DNA of 64,000 nucleotides, taken from assembly GCA_963664655.2 (NCBI GenBank), contig CAXXHM010000001.1, positions 682,001-746,000 on the forward strand, in the 5' to 3' direction. The notes below the pieces were generated by a model. It had not been told where the DNA came from, searched no databases, and saw only the letters and a program-made list of their open reading frames with translations. The DNA comes from Desulfospira sp963664655. Lineage in GTDB: Bacteria > Desulfobacterota > Desulfobacteria > Desulfobacterales > Desulfobacteraceae. Shown here in pieces: positions 51,021 through 59,870 of this stretch. The position numbers and the translations under genes were made by a program. Numbering within the stretch: the first letter of the stretch is position 1; each line of letters starts with the position of its first letter.

Positions 51021-51186
51021 GCAATCCATGGGCCCCGGATTGGGCAGGAATCTTTGTGCGAGTGTGAGTTAACCCCAAAACCGGTTTTCTTTGGGGCCAT
51101 GGCGTCTAAACTGCGGCAGGCCAGAAACCCTATGCCAAAGGAGGTGGTAAACAAACAGGTGTTTTCGAAACACCGGCGGTCTTTTT
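51021..51186 (+). ncRNA. Candidate structured leader before alkaline phosphatase
   Basis: In the 534-base gap 50724-51257 a strongly paired stretch is visible. CCATGGGCCCC (51026-51036) can pair with GGGGCCATGG (51093-51102), enclosing CCCCAAAACCGG/CCGGTTTT...TTTGGGG-type hairpins, and GGTGTTT-TCG-AAACACC (51158-51174) lies near CTTTTTCTT. A 19-codon frame (ATG 51132, MPKEVVNKQVFSKHRRSFS) overlaps the last hairpin and may be a leader peptide. It does not fit a riboswitch class I can recall. The gene start is 72 bases downstream. Confidence 0.35.
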
Positions 51187-51257
51187 CTTAAATTTCCAAA
51201 CCTAACTTTTCAACCTAAGTTTTTATCAACGACCCATTACAAAAAGGAATAAAACAA

Positions 51258-52784
51258 ATGCTTAATTTTAAAAAGGTTTTAAAAGGCGGCAAGATTGCTG
51301 CTGTATGTGTAATTTCCCTGTCCCTCTGCATGGGAACCGGATTTGCGGCTTCCAAAACCAGAGCCAAAAAGACAACGGCTTCAACCGGCCCTAAATATGT
51401 ATTTTATTTCATTGGTGACGGTATGGCCAATGTTCAGATCCATGCGGCTGAAGCTTATCTGGCAGCCCTCAATGAGGATGATGCCACCCCCGGCAGCGTC
51501 AAAGCCAATCTTCTGACAATGAGCACCTTCCCGGTTCAGGGCATGTCCACCACCTTTGCCGACGACCGTCTGATCACTGACTCTGCCGCTGCCGGCACCG
51601 CCCTTGCCTGTGGTCAGAAAACCCTGGTGGGGGTGATTTCTAAGGATTCTGAAGGGAACAACATTGCCACCCTGGCCGAAAAAGCCAAGGCCCAGGGCAA
51701 AAAAGTGGGGATCTTAAGTTCTGTTACCATCAACCATGCTACCCCGGCTGTTTTTTACTCTCATAACGCTTCCCGTAACAACTATCAGGACATTGCCCAG
51801 GCCCTTGTCGATTCAGATTTCGACTTCTTCGGCGGCGGTTTCTGGAATAAATCCGCCAATGCCTCTGTCGAAACCGACGCAGTGACCAACGGCTTCACCA
51901 TCACCACCAGCCTGTCACAGCTTGAAGCGGTTGCCAACGGTGATAGGGTTATCGCATTTGACGCAGCCCAGGGCGACACCATTACCGGGGGACATTACGG
52001 TGCCCTCAGGTATGAAATGGACCGGGGTTATGTAAACGGCATGTCCCTGGCCGAGTTCACTGAGCAGGCCATCCGGATTCTGGACAATGACAACGGATTT
52101 TTCATGATGGTTGAAGGCGGCAAGATTGACTGGGCCTGCCATGCCAATGACGCCCGGGCCGCCATTGATGACACCATTGCCTTTGACGACGCCATTGCAA
52201 AGGCGGTTGAGTTCTACAACGCGCATCCCGATGACACCCTTATTGTGATCACCGGCGACCATGAATGTGGTGGTATGACCATTGGATTTGCCGGAACCGC
52301 TTATGATACGTTTTTTGAAGTTCTTGAAAAACAGACCATGTCTTTTGAGTGGTTCGACAACACCGTTCTGGCTGCTTATCTGGATACCCATACCACAGTT
52401 ACCGACATTGATACCGAAATGTGGCAGATTATTTTTGACAACTTCGGTCTTGACGGTGCCGGGCTTTCCACCGATACCGGTGATGACCTGAGCAGCTATC
52501 AGATTACCCAGCTTAAAGACGCCTTTGACCGCACATTAGCCGGTTCGGCCATCAAAGGGGCCGATGAAGACTACCTGCTGTATGGGGGATACACGGCCCT
52601 GAGCGTGACCTTAACCCACATCCTTAACCAAAAAGCCGGTATCGCTTTTACCTCTTACTCTCATACCGGCGTGCCCGTCATGGTTCTGGCCATGGGCAAA
52701 AACTCTTCCGTATTTGACGGATTCTATGACAACACGGATATCGCCAAGAGAATTGCCCAGGTTATGAATGTTGACCTTGACTAG
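51258..52784 (+). CDS. Periplasmic alkaline phosphatase
   Basis: The 508-residue protein has a signal peptide (ending MGTGFAAS). Catalytic features are FIGDGMANVQIHAAEAYLAAL (metal Asp), TDSAAAGTALACG with the nucleophilic Ser about 110, FFMMVEGGKIDWACHANDA and TGDHECGGMTIGFAG (metal ligands), and the late TSYSHTGVPVMVLAMG. It releases phosphate from monoesters outside the cytoplasm. A strong terminator follows. No Pho box was seen in the leader. Confidence 0.95.
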   Translation: MLNFKKVLKGGKIAAVCVISLSLCMGTGFAASKTRAKKTTASTGPKYVFYFIGDGMANVQIHAAEAYLAALNEDDATPGSVKANLLTMSTFPVQGMSTTFADDRLITDSAAAGTALACGQKTLVGVISKDSEGNNIATLAEKAKAQGKKVGILSSVTINHATPAVFYSHNASRNNYQDIAQALVDSDFDFFGGGFWNKSANASVETDAVTNGFTITTSLSQLEAVANGDRVIAFDAAQGDTITGGHYGALRYEMDRGYVNGMSLAEFTEQAIRILDNDNGFFMMVEGGKIDWACHANDARAAIDDTIAFDDAIAKAVEFYNAHPDDTLIVITGDHECGGMTIGFAGTAYDTFFEVLEKQTMSFEWFDNTVLAAYLDTHTTVTDIDTEMWQIIFDNFGLDGAGLSTDTGDDLSSYQITQLKDAFDRTLAGSAIKGADEDYLLYGGYTALSVTLTHILNQKAGIAFTSYSHTGVPVMVLAMGKNSSVFDGFYDNTDIAKRIAQVMNVDLD

Positions 52785-52801
52785 CCCTTAATCAACCGAT
52801 T

Positions 52802-52858
52802 CTGCAAAGAGCCCCGCACCGGGGCTTTTGCCCCGGTGCGCTTTGCAGATGATTTTTT
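52802..52858 (+). terminator. Terminator after alkaline phosphatase
   Basis: GCACCGGGGC-TTTT-GCCCCGGTGC (52816-52839) is nested in the outer pair CTGCAAAG/CTTTGCAG and followed by GATTTTTT. It is a typical Rho-independent stop. Confidence 0.9.
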
Positions 52859-52876
52859 CCATATAGAGAAGGTGTT

Positions 52877-54070
52877 ATGGCATATCTGAAAAAACATCCG
52901 GATTTGATTCTGGCGCTTCTGTTCGCCGGGCTGTGCGGGATTTTGCTGGTTGTGCCCACAGGATTTGAGGACCGTATCCCCAAAGGCTCGGTTTATGACC
53001 GGGCCAAGGTTGTGGCTGTGGACAATTCGGACATCATGGTCCATGCCATCATAAAGGCCGGAACCCAGGATCTGACCGTCAGGATGCTGACCGGCCCCTT
53101 CAAGGGGCAGCAGGTCATTGCGGTCAACAACCTGAAAGGTAAAATGGAGCTGGATGAAATTTTTACAAAAGGGCAGACCATCCTGGTGGAATATTCGGTT
53201 GCCGGCGGAAAAATCAAAGCAGCATACAGCCGCGGCCATTACCGCATCAGCCATGAGCTGTGGCTGTTAGGGCTGTTTGCCCTGCTGCTGGTGGCCGTGG
53301 GCGGCTGGACCGGAATCAAGGCCCTGCTTTCCTTTTTATTGTCCGGCCTGATGCTCTGGAAGGTCATGGTTCCCCTGTTTCTCAAAGGGTATGACCCGAT
53401 TCCCATTGCCCTGGCCGTGGTGGCCTTCTTAACCCTTGCCATCAGTTTTCTGGTGGGCGGGGCCACCAAGCGGGGGGTGGTGACCTTTCTCGGGGCGTTT
53501 CTGGGCCTGATGTTCACCTGTGTCCTGGCCCTTTATTTTAATGAGAGCTTCAGGATCCACGGGGCTGTCCGGCCCTTTGCCGAAACCCTTCTTTATTCGG
53601 GCTATTATGATCTGAGGATCACCCGGATCTTCCTTGCCGGCATTTTTATCGCTTCATCCGGAGCGGTCATGGACCTTGCCATGGACATTGCCGCTTCCAT
53701 GGATGAAGTCAAAAAAAACAATCCGGACATTGCGTTAAAAGACCATATCCGGTCGGGAATGTCCGTGGGCAGGGCCGTGATCGGCACCATGACCACCACC
53801 CTGCTGCTGGCTTACTCCGGCGGATACATGACCATGATGATGCTGTTCATGGCCCAGGGGGTTCCCCTGATCAATTTTTTTAACATTAACTATGTGGCGG
53901 CTGAAGTCCTTAACACCCTTGTGGGAAGCTTCGGCCTTGTAACCGTAGCACCGTTCACGGCGGCTGTGGGAGGTCTGATCTACCGGTTCCGGCCGGATCA
54001 GGCATTAAGCACAGACAGTACCGCTGAATCCGGGACAGGCAAAAAACTGTTGACCCCGGAGACAAATTAA
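52877..54070 (+). CDS. YibE/F-family membrane protein
   Basis: The 397-residue protein has an N-terminal helix, a small OB-like extracytoplasmic domain (about 35-120, SVYDRAKVVAVDNSDIMVHAIIKAGTQDLTVRM), then about seven membrane helices with the family motif AGIFIASSGAVMDLAMDIAASMDEVKKNNPDI (about 255-285) and TMTTTLLLAYSGGYMTMMMLFMAQG. YibE/F proteins are predicted transporters with no proven substrate. It follows the terminator of the alkaline phosphatase gene. Confidence 0.93.
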   Translation: MAYLKKHPDLILALLFAGLCGILLVVPTGFEDRIPKGSVYDRAKVVAVDNSDIMVHAIIKAGTQDLTVRMLTGPFKGQQVIAVNNLKGKMELDEIFTKGQTILVEYSVAGGKIKAAYSRGHYRISHELWLLGLFALLLVAVGGWTGIKALLSFLLSGLMLWKVMVPLFLKGYDPIPIALAVVAFLTLAISFLVGGATKRGVVTFLGAFLGLMFTCVLALYFNESFRIHGAVRPFAETLLYSGYYDLRITRIFLAGIFIASSGAVMDLAMDIAASMDEVKKNNPDIALKDHIRSGMSVGRAVIGTMTTTLLLAYSGGYMTMMMLFMAQGVPLINFFNINYVAAEVLNTLVGSFGLVTVAPFTAAVGGLIYRFRPDQALSTDSTAESGTGKKLLTPETN

Positions 54071-54107
54071 ATATTGATAATCATTTATTAAGTAAAGGAA
54101 TACAAAA

Positions 54108-54818
54108 ATGAAACAGATGAAGTTAACAATTATTGCATTATTTTCCGCGCTGCTGGTTGTATGTGCGTCTTCCAGCGCTTTTGCAGCCACCTATGGTCAG
54201 GCTGCAGCTGTTATGTATTATGATACCCTTTCAATTTCATTTGACGGACTTACCCCCGCACTGACTGCTTATGCCGACTATAATGGAACCGAAGACACCC
54301 CTGCCGGCACGGAAGCGCTGGTTGAGACTGACAACGGCTGGGGCTGGGCTGAGGTGGATGTCACAGACAGTGAAAAAGACCTTTATGCCGATGCCTATGT
54401 CGACAGCCCTGCTTCCTATGAATATGCCTATGCCAATGCTGAGTTAAGCGCATCTTTTACGGCTGAAGAAGCCGGCAGTGTAACCGTATCCATAGATTAC
54501 TACCTGTATATTGACGGTACCAGTGAAGCCGCCAGCAGCGCTTGGGCCTATGCGGAAGCCCTGGCTTACCTGTCCATTAACGATGAAGAGGTGACAGACA
54601 TCTTTGGGGATGACGTCATTTTTTATAACGGGATTAGCTATGAGGGCGACACACCCGTTTATACATTAACCCTTACCTATAAATATGACGCCAATGAAAC
54701 CGTTAATATCCTTGCCGGTGTCAGTGCCTATGCTGAAGCCGCTGTACCCGTACCCGGCGCAGGACTTCTCCTGAGCGCCGGCCTGATCGCTCTGGCGGGG
54801 ATCAGAAGAAAAAACTAA
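54108..54818 (+). CDS. PEP-CTERM-type sorting-signal protein
   Basis: The 236-residue exported protein starts MKQMKLTIIALFSALL (AAAGGAA upstream) with cleavage near SSAFAATYG. The body is rich in Tyr, Ala and acidic residues (YADYNGTEDTPAG, DLYADAYVDS). The end VPVPGAGLLLSAGLIALAGIRRKN is a VPxP-type exosortase signal. It has no partner on its strand and ends at a strong terminator. The mature part is not recognised. Confidence 0.85.
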   Translation: MKQMKLTIIALFSALLVVCASSSAFAATYGQAAAVMYYDTLSISFDGLTPALTAYADYNGTEDTPAGTEALVETDNGWGWAEVDVTDSEKDLYADAYVDSPASYEYAYANAELSASFTAEEAGSVTVSIDYYLYIDGTSEAASSAWAYAEALAYLSINDEEVTDIFGDDVIFYNGISYEGDTPVYTLTLTYKYDANETVNILAGVSAYAEAAVPVPGAGLLLSAGLIALAGIRRKN

Positions 54819-54840
54819 TCTGAACAGCCATTGATAAACA

Positions 54841-54873
54841 AAAGGGCGGCTCTTTGCGGGGCCGCCCTTTTTT
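54841..54873 (+). terminator. Terminator after the PEP-CTERM gene
   Basis: AAAGGGCGGC-TCTTTGCGGG-GCCGCCCTTT followed by TTTT is a strong Rho-independent terminator, 22 bases after the stop codon. Confidence 0.92.
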
Positions 54874-54943
54874 AATTGGGGTATGGGACTTGGGATATGG
54901 GATGTGGGGGATGAGATTTCGGCCCCAGGTCCCCCATCTACAC

Positions 54944-55089
54944 AGTGTCTGAACAAAGACCCGTGTTTGGATGAAAAGTTGCCCAGATGCAAGGCGCAGA
55001 AAAATTTGCAACCGGAGCAACCTTGAAGGTTGTGAGGATTGCAGATTTTTCTGCAACGCAGCAGATGGGTGACTTTTCGTTCAAACACT
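54944..55089. repeat. 146-nt dispersed palindrome, copy 2
   Basis: It has the same length as copy 1 (5140-5285) and the same termini (AGTGTCTGAAC and TTCAAACACT), with core GGAGCAACCTTGAAGGTTGTG in place of GGAGCATACTCAAGTATGTG. Both cores remain self-complementary. The arms CAGAAAAATTTGCAA and TTGCAGATTTTTCTG have one G-T pair. On the minus strand its first bases form the TAG stop of the HD-GYP gene. Confidence 0.9.
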
Positions 55090-56695
55090 ACATATCCACC
55101 TGCCCGGGTTTTAAATATGCCTGGGCATAAGGCGCAAACAGCCGCTTTTCCCTGAACAGCCGGACAATGTCTGTGTCAATGTGGCCGTCTTTTTCCATCT
55201 GATCCAAAATCTGAAGGGCCTTGGACAGGGGCATGGGGTGTTTGTAGGGCCGGTCTGCGGCGGTCAGGGCTTCAAATATGTCGGCAATGGCCATGATCCT
55301 TGTGGCCAGGTCCAGCTGGGCTGCATCCTTTCCGTCGGGATAGCCCGATCCGTCCAGCTTTTCGTGATGGGATGCGGCAATTTCAGGGACCTTTTGAAGG
55401 TTTTTGGGAAAGGGCAGTTCCTGTAAAATTTTTCGGGTGGCCTTCACGTGGTTTTCTATGATTTTGCGTTCAGCCGGGGTGAGGTTGCCTTTTCGGACGC
55501 TCAGATGGTCCAGCTCATCGGCGGTAAGAAAGGGGGCATGGTCCGGAAATAACCGGCGATGGGCAATGTCGCTGAGGCGCTGGAGCTGATGGTCCTCCAG
55601 AAATGATTTGCCCTCATTGCACTGAAGGATAAAGGCAAGGTCTGATTCAAGCTGTCTTTTTTCATTTCTAAGCTCATCTTCAAGCTGTGCCATGGAGAAA
55701 TTAACGGGGTCCTGATGCTGCTCCAGCAGGGCTATTTTTTTCTTTAAAAATAAATTTTCCAGTTCCTGGCTGATCAGTTTAAACCGGAGCCGGATTTCCG
55801 CGGCCCCGTCCCGGATGGCCTCAAGCTTGGTTTGTTTGTTGATCACGTGTTCCGGGGTCGTGATTTTGCCCACATCATGCATCCAGGCCGAAATCTTGAG
55901 TTCTTCAAGCTCCTCGTCGCTGAACTGTTTGCCGGCAAGGGGGCCTTCCTCCTGGTCATTGATGCCCTGGGCCACCAGAAGGGACAGTTCCACCACCCGC
56001 TTGATGTGGCCGCCGGTGTAGGCGGATTTCTCATCCACGGCTGCGGCAATGCTCTTGATAAACGAATACAACAGGTCTTTTAACCCGGCAACCAGCTGCC
56101 GGTTGTTCAGGGCCGATCCGGCAAGGGAGGCTAAAGCGCAGGCAATGCTGACCGCTTCATCGTCAAAGGGAACCACCTTGAAGGTATCCTGGTTGATGGC
56201 ATTGAGCAGCTGAAGGACCCCTAAAATGTCCCCTTCATGGTTGTGCATGGGGATGACCAGCATGGAGACCGACCGGTAACCGGTTTTTTCATCATACGCC
56301 CTGGGGCCGGAAAAATTAAACCGGGTGGAGTGATAAATGTCATTAATTCTAAAGGTCTTGCCGGTCAGGGCGGCGCAGGATGAGATATTGGACATATTGG
56401 GCGCCCCTTTGGGCGTATACAGGGGGACCGAAGGGAAAGTGCCCTCGTCTTTGCCGGTACCGGTTTCTATTCCCATGCTCCGGTTCCTGACAATGGCAAA
56501 ATCCAGATGGGTGCCTTTTTCATTGATGATATAAAGGGTGCCGGCATCGGCCGTACTGATCCTTAAGGCCTCGTCAAGAATCATCTCAAGAAGCCGGTTG
56601 ATATCATCTTCCGCTGTCAGGGCCACGGCAATGTCGATGATATTCTTTGCCGGCATCAGCAGATGGCTGTACGGATTTTTATAGGCTTCGGACAT
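55088..56695 (-). CDS. GAF-HD-GYP phosphodiesterase
   Basis: The 535-residue cytoplasmic protein has a GAF domain (about 20-190, ADAGTLYIINEKGTHLDFAIVRN, VSMLVIPMHNHEGDILGVLQLLNA) then an HD domain with KSAYTGGHIKRVVEL and SAWMHDVGKITTPEHV (about 270), and the GYP part ASHHEKLDGSGYPDG (about 441). An extra helical segment of roughly 100 residues (about 290-400, rich in Leu/Glu/Lys) separates the HD and GYP motifs compared with typical c-di-GMP phosphodiesterases. Its ligands and activity are untested. Its stop comes from the palindrome. Confidence 0.93.
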   Translation of the reverse strand: MSEAYKNPYSHLLMPAKNIIDIAVALTAEDDINRLLEMILDEALRISTADAGTLYIINEKGTHLDFAIVRNRSMGIETGTGKDEGTFPSVPLYTPKGAPNMSNISSCAALTGKTFRINDIYHSTRFNFSGPRAYDEKTGYRSVSMLVIPMHNHEGDILGVLQLLNAINQDTFKVVPFDDEAVSIACALASLAGSALNNRQLVAGLKDLLYSFIKSIAAAVDEKSAYTGGHIKRVVELSLLVAQGINDQEEGPLAGKQFSDEELEELKISAWMHDVGKITTPEHVINKQTKLEAIRDGAAEIRLRFKLISQELENLFLKKKIALLEQHQDPVNFSMAQLEDELRNEKRQLESDLAFILQCNEGKSFLEDHQLQRLSDIAHRRLFPDHAPFLTADELDHLSVRKGNLTPAERKIIENHVKATRKILQELPFPKNLQKVPEIAASHHEKLDGSGYPDGKDAAQLDLATRIMAIADIFEALTAADRPYKHPMPLSKALQILDQMEKDGHIDTDIVRLFREKRLFAPYAQAYLKPGQVDM

Positions 56696-56849
56696 GGAAA
56701 ACCGCCTTATCCGGGTTGTTGGCTTTCAGTGTCGGTCAAGGATTAACAGTCACATCATATATTTATAGATACCATTAAACAGATACCCGTCGCAAGCAGC
56801 TTAATTGCCACTTGACCGAATTATATTTTTTTGTTAACTATACCGCTTT

Positions 56850-57800
56850 ATGAAAGTTAACCAGACAATCGGCAACCGGCAGACCATTCTCAGGCTGCTG
56901 CACCAGTCCCCCAAGGCCCCTGTTTCCGGTGTTGACATCAGCCGGGCTGTGGGCATTTCACGGGTGGCGGTCTGGAAACATATTAAAGCCCTTCAACAGG
57001 CCGGAATGGACATTGAATCCCACCCCACCGGGTATGAACTCAAAAACCCGGAAAATCTGCTTTATCCGTTCTGTTTTCCAAAACAAATTCAGAAAAAAAT
57101 TTTTTATTTCCAGGAACTTGCCTCCACCATGGACCAGGCCAGGGCCATGGCCAGGGAGGGGGCCGGCCATTTAAGCTGTGTTATTGCCGAACATCAGACC
57201 CGTGCCCGGGGACGGCTGAACAGAGAATGGATCTCCTTTGAGGGGGGCCTGTGGGTGACCCTGATCCTGAAACCGGACCTGCCCCCGCCCCTGGCCTGGA
57301 CATTCAACTTTGCCGCATCCAGCTGCCTGTCTGAGGTATTGACCCGGTTATTTGACCTGGATGTCCGCGTCAAATGGCCCAATGACCTCCTCCTTGAGGG
57401 AAAGAAACTGGCCGGCCTGCTCTCGGAAATGGAAACCCGGGCTGACATGGTCAGCTTTCTGCTTCTGGGCATCGGGCTCAATGTCAACAATGATCCTGAA
57501 TCAGACCACTTTCAGGCGGTTTCCCTGAAAAAAGCCCTGGGAAGGCCTGTATCCAGGAAAACCATCCTGGCTGAATTTTTGCAGCTGTTTGAATCCCGGA
57601 CACAGACCATTGACCCGTCCCGGATCATCTGCCAATGGAAAGAACAGACATCCACCATTGGCACCCGGGTAAGGGTTCAGACCCATGACCAGACCTTTGA
57701 GGGCCTTGCCGTAGATGTGGACGACACCGGGGCATTGATCATCAAAGATAACCAAAACCAGTCCCAAAAAATTATTTATGGAGATTGCTTCCATGCCTGA
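56850..57800 (+). CDS. birA: Bifunctional biotin ligase/biotin operon repressor BirA
   Basis: The 316-residue protein has an N-terminal winged helix (about 10-60, VSGVDISRAVGISRVAVWKHIKALQQAGMDIES), the catalytic domain with ARGRLNREWISFEGGLWVTLIL and VKWPNDLLLEGKKLAGLLSEM, and a small C-terminal SH3-like domain. It attaches biotin to carboxylases and may repress the biotin uptake genes downstream. No ribosome site precedes its ATG. Its last eight bases overlap bioY. Confidence 0.94.
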   Translation: MKVNQTIGNRQTILRLLHQSPKAPVSGVDISRAVGISRVAVWKHIKALQQAGMDIESHPTGYELKNPENLLYPFCFPKQIQKKIFYFQELASTMDQARAMAREGAGHLSCVIAEHQTRARGRLNREWISFEGGLWVTLILKPDLPPPLAWTFNFAASSCLSEVLTRLFDLDVRVKWPNDLLLEGKKLAGLLSEMETRADMVSFLLLGIGLNVNNDPESDHFQAVSLKKALGRPVSRKTILAEFLQLFESRTQTIDPSRIICQWKEQTSTIGTRVRVQTHDQTFEGLAVDVDDTGALIIKDNQNQSQKIIYGDCFHA

Positions 57801-58335
57801 AAGAATTGCCGTTCATACCCCGGTTAAACCGGTTGTCTATGCTGCCTTGTTTATCGCCCTGATCAGTGTCGGGTCTTTTATGGCCATCCCTGTGGGACCG
57901 GTTCCCATTGCCCTTCAAAGCCTGTTTGTGCTGCTGGCCGGCCTGCTTCTGGCCCCGTCTTGGGCCGTGGGGTGTGTGGCGGTCTATCTTTTCATGGGGC
58001 TGGCCGGGCTGCCCGTGTTTGCCGGCGGGACCTCGGGCATCGGCAGGTTGTTCGGCCCTACCGGCGGCTATCTTTTGGGATACCTGCCGGCTGTTTTTGT
58101 AACGTCACTGATGTCCAAAGGGGACCATAACCGGCTGATCAACGATTTAGGGGCCATGATCGCCGGGACATTCATGATTTATGCCATCGGGGTCCCCTGG
58201 CTGAAACTGGTCCTGGCCGTCTCCTGGGGCAAGGCCCTGGGCCTGGGGATGATTCCCTTTCTGCCCGGGGACGGACTTAAAATTGCCGCCGGCATGTTTA
58301 TCGTTCTAAAACTTCGCCCCATGATCCGGCTGTAA
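57793..58335 (+). CDS. bioY: Biotin transporter S-component BioY
   Basis: The 180-residue membrane protein starts at the ATG 57793 (GGAGA 8 bases upstream). It shows YAALFIALISVGSFMAIPVGPVPIALQSLFVLLAGLLLAP and GLAGLPVFAGGTSGIGRLFGPTGGYLLGYLPAVF, the BioY pattern. It binds biotin and works with the ECF module encoded by the next two genes. Confidence 0.94.
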   Translation: MPERIAVHTPVKPVVYAALFIALISVGSFMAIPVGPVPIALQSLFVLLAGLLLAPSWAVGCVAVYLFMGLAGLPVFAGGTSGIGRLFGPTGGYLLGYLPAVFVTSLMSKGDHNRLINDLGAMIAGTFMIYAIGVPWLKLVLAVSWGKALGLGMIPFLPGDGLKIAAGMFIVLKLRPMIRL

Positions 58336-58346
58336 CCGTTACCCCC

Positions 58347-59087
58347 ATGCCCCATCCCTTACTTCATATAGAAAATCTCACCCGGGCCTTTGACCGGGGC
58401 AGCGGCATATTCAATGTCTCCTTAGATATTTTTGCCAATGATTTTATCATCCTGGCCGGCCGGAACGGATCGGGCAAAACCACATTGATCCGCCATTTCA
58501 ACGGCCTGCTCAAGGCAGACACCGGACAGGTCCGGCTCAACGGTCAGGATATTTTTGATGACCTGATAAAGGCCCGCAAAAAAATCGGCATGGTGTTTCA
58601 GGACCCGGATACCCAGATTATCGGGGATACCGTATTCGACGAAACCGCATTTGGGCTGGAAAATTTAAAAACAGCCCCGGACCGCATCCAGGCCAAGGTC
58701 ACCCAGGCCCTGGACCGGCTTGGCCTGCTTGACTTAAAGGACCGGAACCCGTCCACCCTTTCCGGGGGGGAAAAACGGCGGCTGGCCATTGCCGGGATCC
58801 TGGTCATGGAACCGGACCTCATTGTGTTTGACGAGCCCTTTGCCAACCTTGATTACCCGGCCACCCTGGCCCTGTCCCGGCTCTGCAGGGATCTGAACCG
58901 GGCCGGCCACGCCATTGTCATGGCCACCCATGACGTGGACCCGGTCATGGCCATGGCCACAAGAACCGTTATCATGGAAAAGGGCCGCATTGTGGCAGAC
59001 GGCCTGACCGGATCACTGGTGGGCCAACTGGAAACCTGGGGAATAAAAAATCCGTTCAACCCCATGGCCCTGGAATGCCGGCCATGA
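58347..59087 (+). CDS. bioM: ECF transporter ATPase (BioM)
   Basis: The 246-residue ATPase has Walker A GRNGSGKTTLIRHF, Q-loop MVFQDPDTQIIGDTVFDETAFGLENL typical of ECF/CbiO ATPases, signature TLSGGEKRRLAIAGIL and Walker B LIVFDEPFANLD. It follows bioY by 11 bases and overlaps the T-component by four, so the three genes form a biotin uptake module. Confidence 0.93.
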   Translation: MPHPLLHIENLTRAFDRGSGIFNVSLDIFANDFIILAGRNGSGKTTLIRHFNGLLKADTGQVRLNGQDIFDDLIKARKKIGMVFQDPDTQIIGDTVFDETAFGLENLKTAPDRIQAKVTQALDRLGLLDLKDRNPSTLSGGEKRRLAIAGILVMEPDLIVFDEPFANLDYPATLALSRLCRDLNRAGHAIVMATHDVDPVMAMATRTVIMEKGRIVADGLTGSLVGQLETWGIKNPFNPMALECRP

Positions 59088-59848
59088 CCCTGTTTGCCTA
59101 TACCCCGGGACAGACCCTGTGCCACACCCTGGATGTCCGGTGCAAATGCGCCCTGGTCTGCCTGGTGAGCCTGACCCTCCTTAAGGCGCACCTTTGGGGA
59201 AACCTGGCCTGCCTGCCGGTCCTGATCTGTTTGCTTGACCGGCTCAACCTCGGCCCTGCCAGGCTTGCCGGTCAACTTAAGTGGTTTCTTTTATTTTTGG
59301 CATTGATCATTTTGTCCCGGGCCCTGACCCTGCCCGGAGACCCCATATTCTCCATGTTCAACATCACCGGAACGGTTCAAGGCTTGATATCGGGCACGCT
59401 TATGGCCTTGCGGTTTTTGTCCATTATGCTCATGGGGCTGGTTCTTGCCGCCACCACCCGGGCCATGGAAATCAAAGCGGCAGCCCAGTGGTTTTTAAAG
59501 CCGGTTCCCCTTGTCCCGGAAAAACGGGTTGCTGTCATGATCGGCCTTTCCTTAAGGTTTATCCCGTTGATCTTAAATCAGGCAGCACAGGTTTCCCAGG
59601 CCGTCAATGCCCGGTGCGGACATTTAAGAAAAAATCCGGCCCGCCGGATTTTTCTGCTTTCCTGGCCCTTGCTGAAAAAAACATTCCAATCCGCAGAGAA
59701 CATCAGCCTTGCCATGGATGCCCGGTGTTATGCCGATGACCGGACAGATCCGCAGTTTTGCCCCAACGGGAAAGAAGGGCTTGTGCTGGGGGCCGCCCTT
59801 GTGTTTTGTGCAGGCATCTTGCTTCTCAAAGACTTTCCAGGATGTTGA
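59084..59848 (+). CDS. bioN: ECF transporter T-component (BioN)
   Basis: The 254-residue membrane protein starts at the ATG overlapping the bioM TGA (ATGA). It has YTPGQTLCHTLDVRCKCALVCLVSLTLL, several membrane helices, and the ARCGHLRKNPARR and AMDARCYADD motifs (about 180 and 215) that couple to the ATPase. It pairs with BioM and BioY. Confidence 0.9.
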   Translation: MTLFAYTPGQTLCHTLDVRCKCALVCLVSLTLLKAHLWGNLACLPVLICLLDRLNLGPARLAGQLKWFLLFLALIILSRALTLPGDPIFSMFNITGTVQGLISGTLMALRFLSIMLMGLVLAATTRAMEIKAAAQWFLKPVPLVPEKRVAVMIGLSLRFIPLILNQAAQVSQAVNARCGHLRKNPARRIFLLSWPLLKKTFQSAENISLAMDARCYADDRTDPQFCPNGKEGLVLGAALVFCAGILLLKDFPGC

Positions 59849-59870
59849 CCCCTTTGTATGCCGATAGGTT

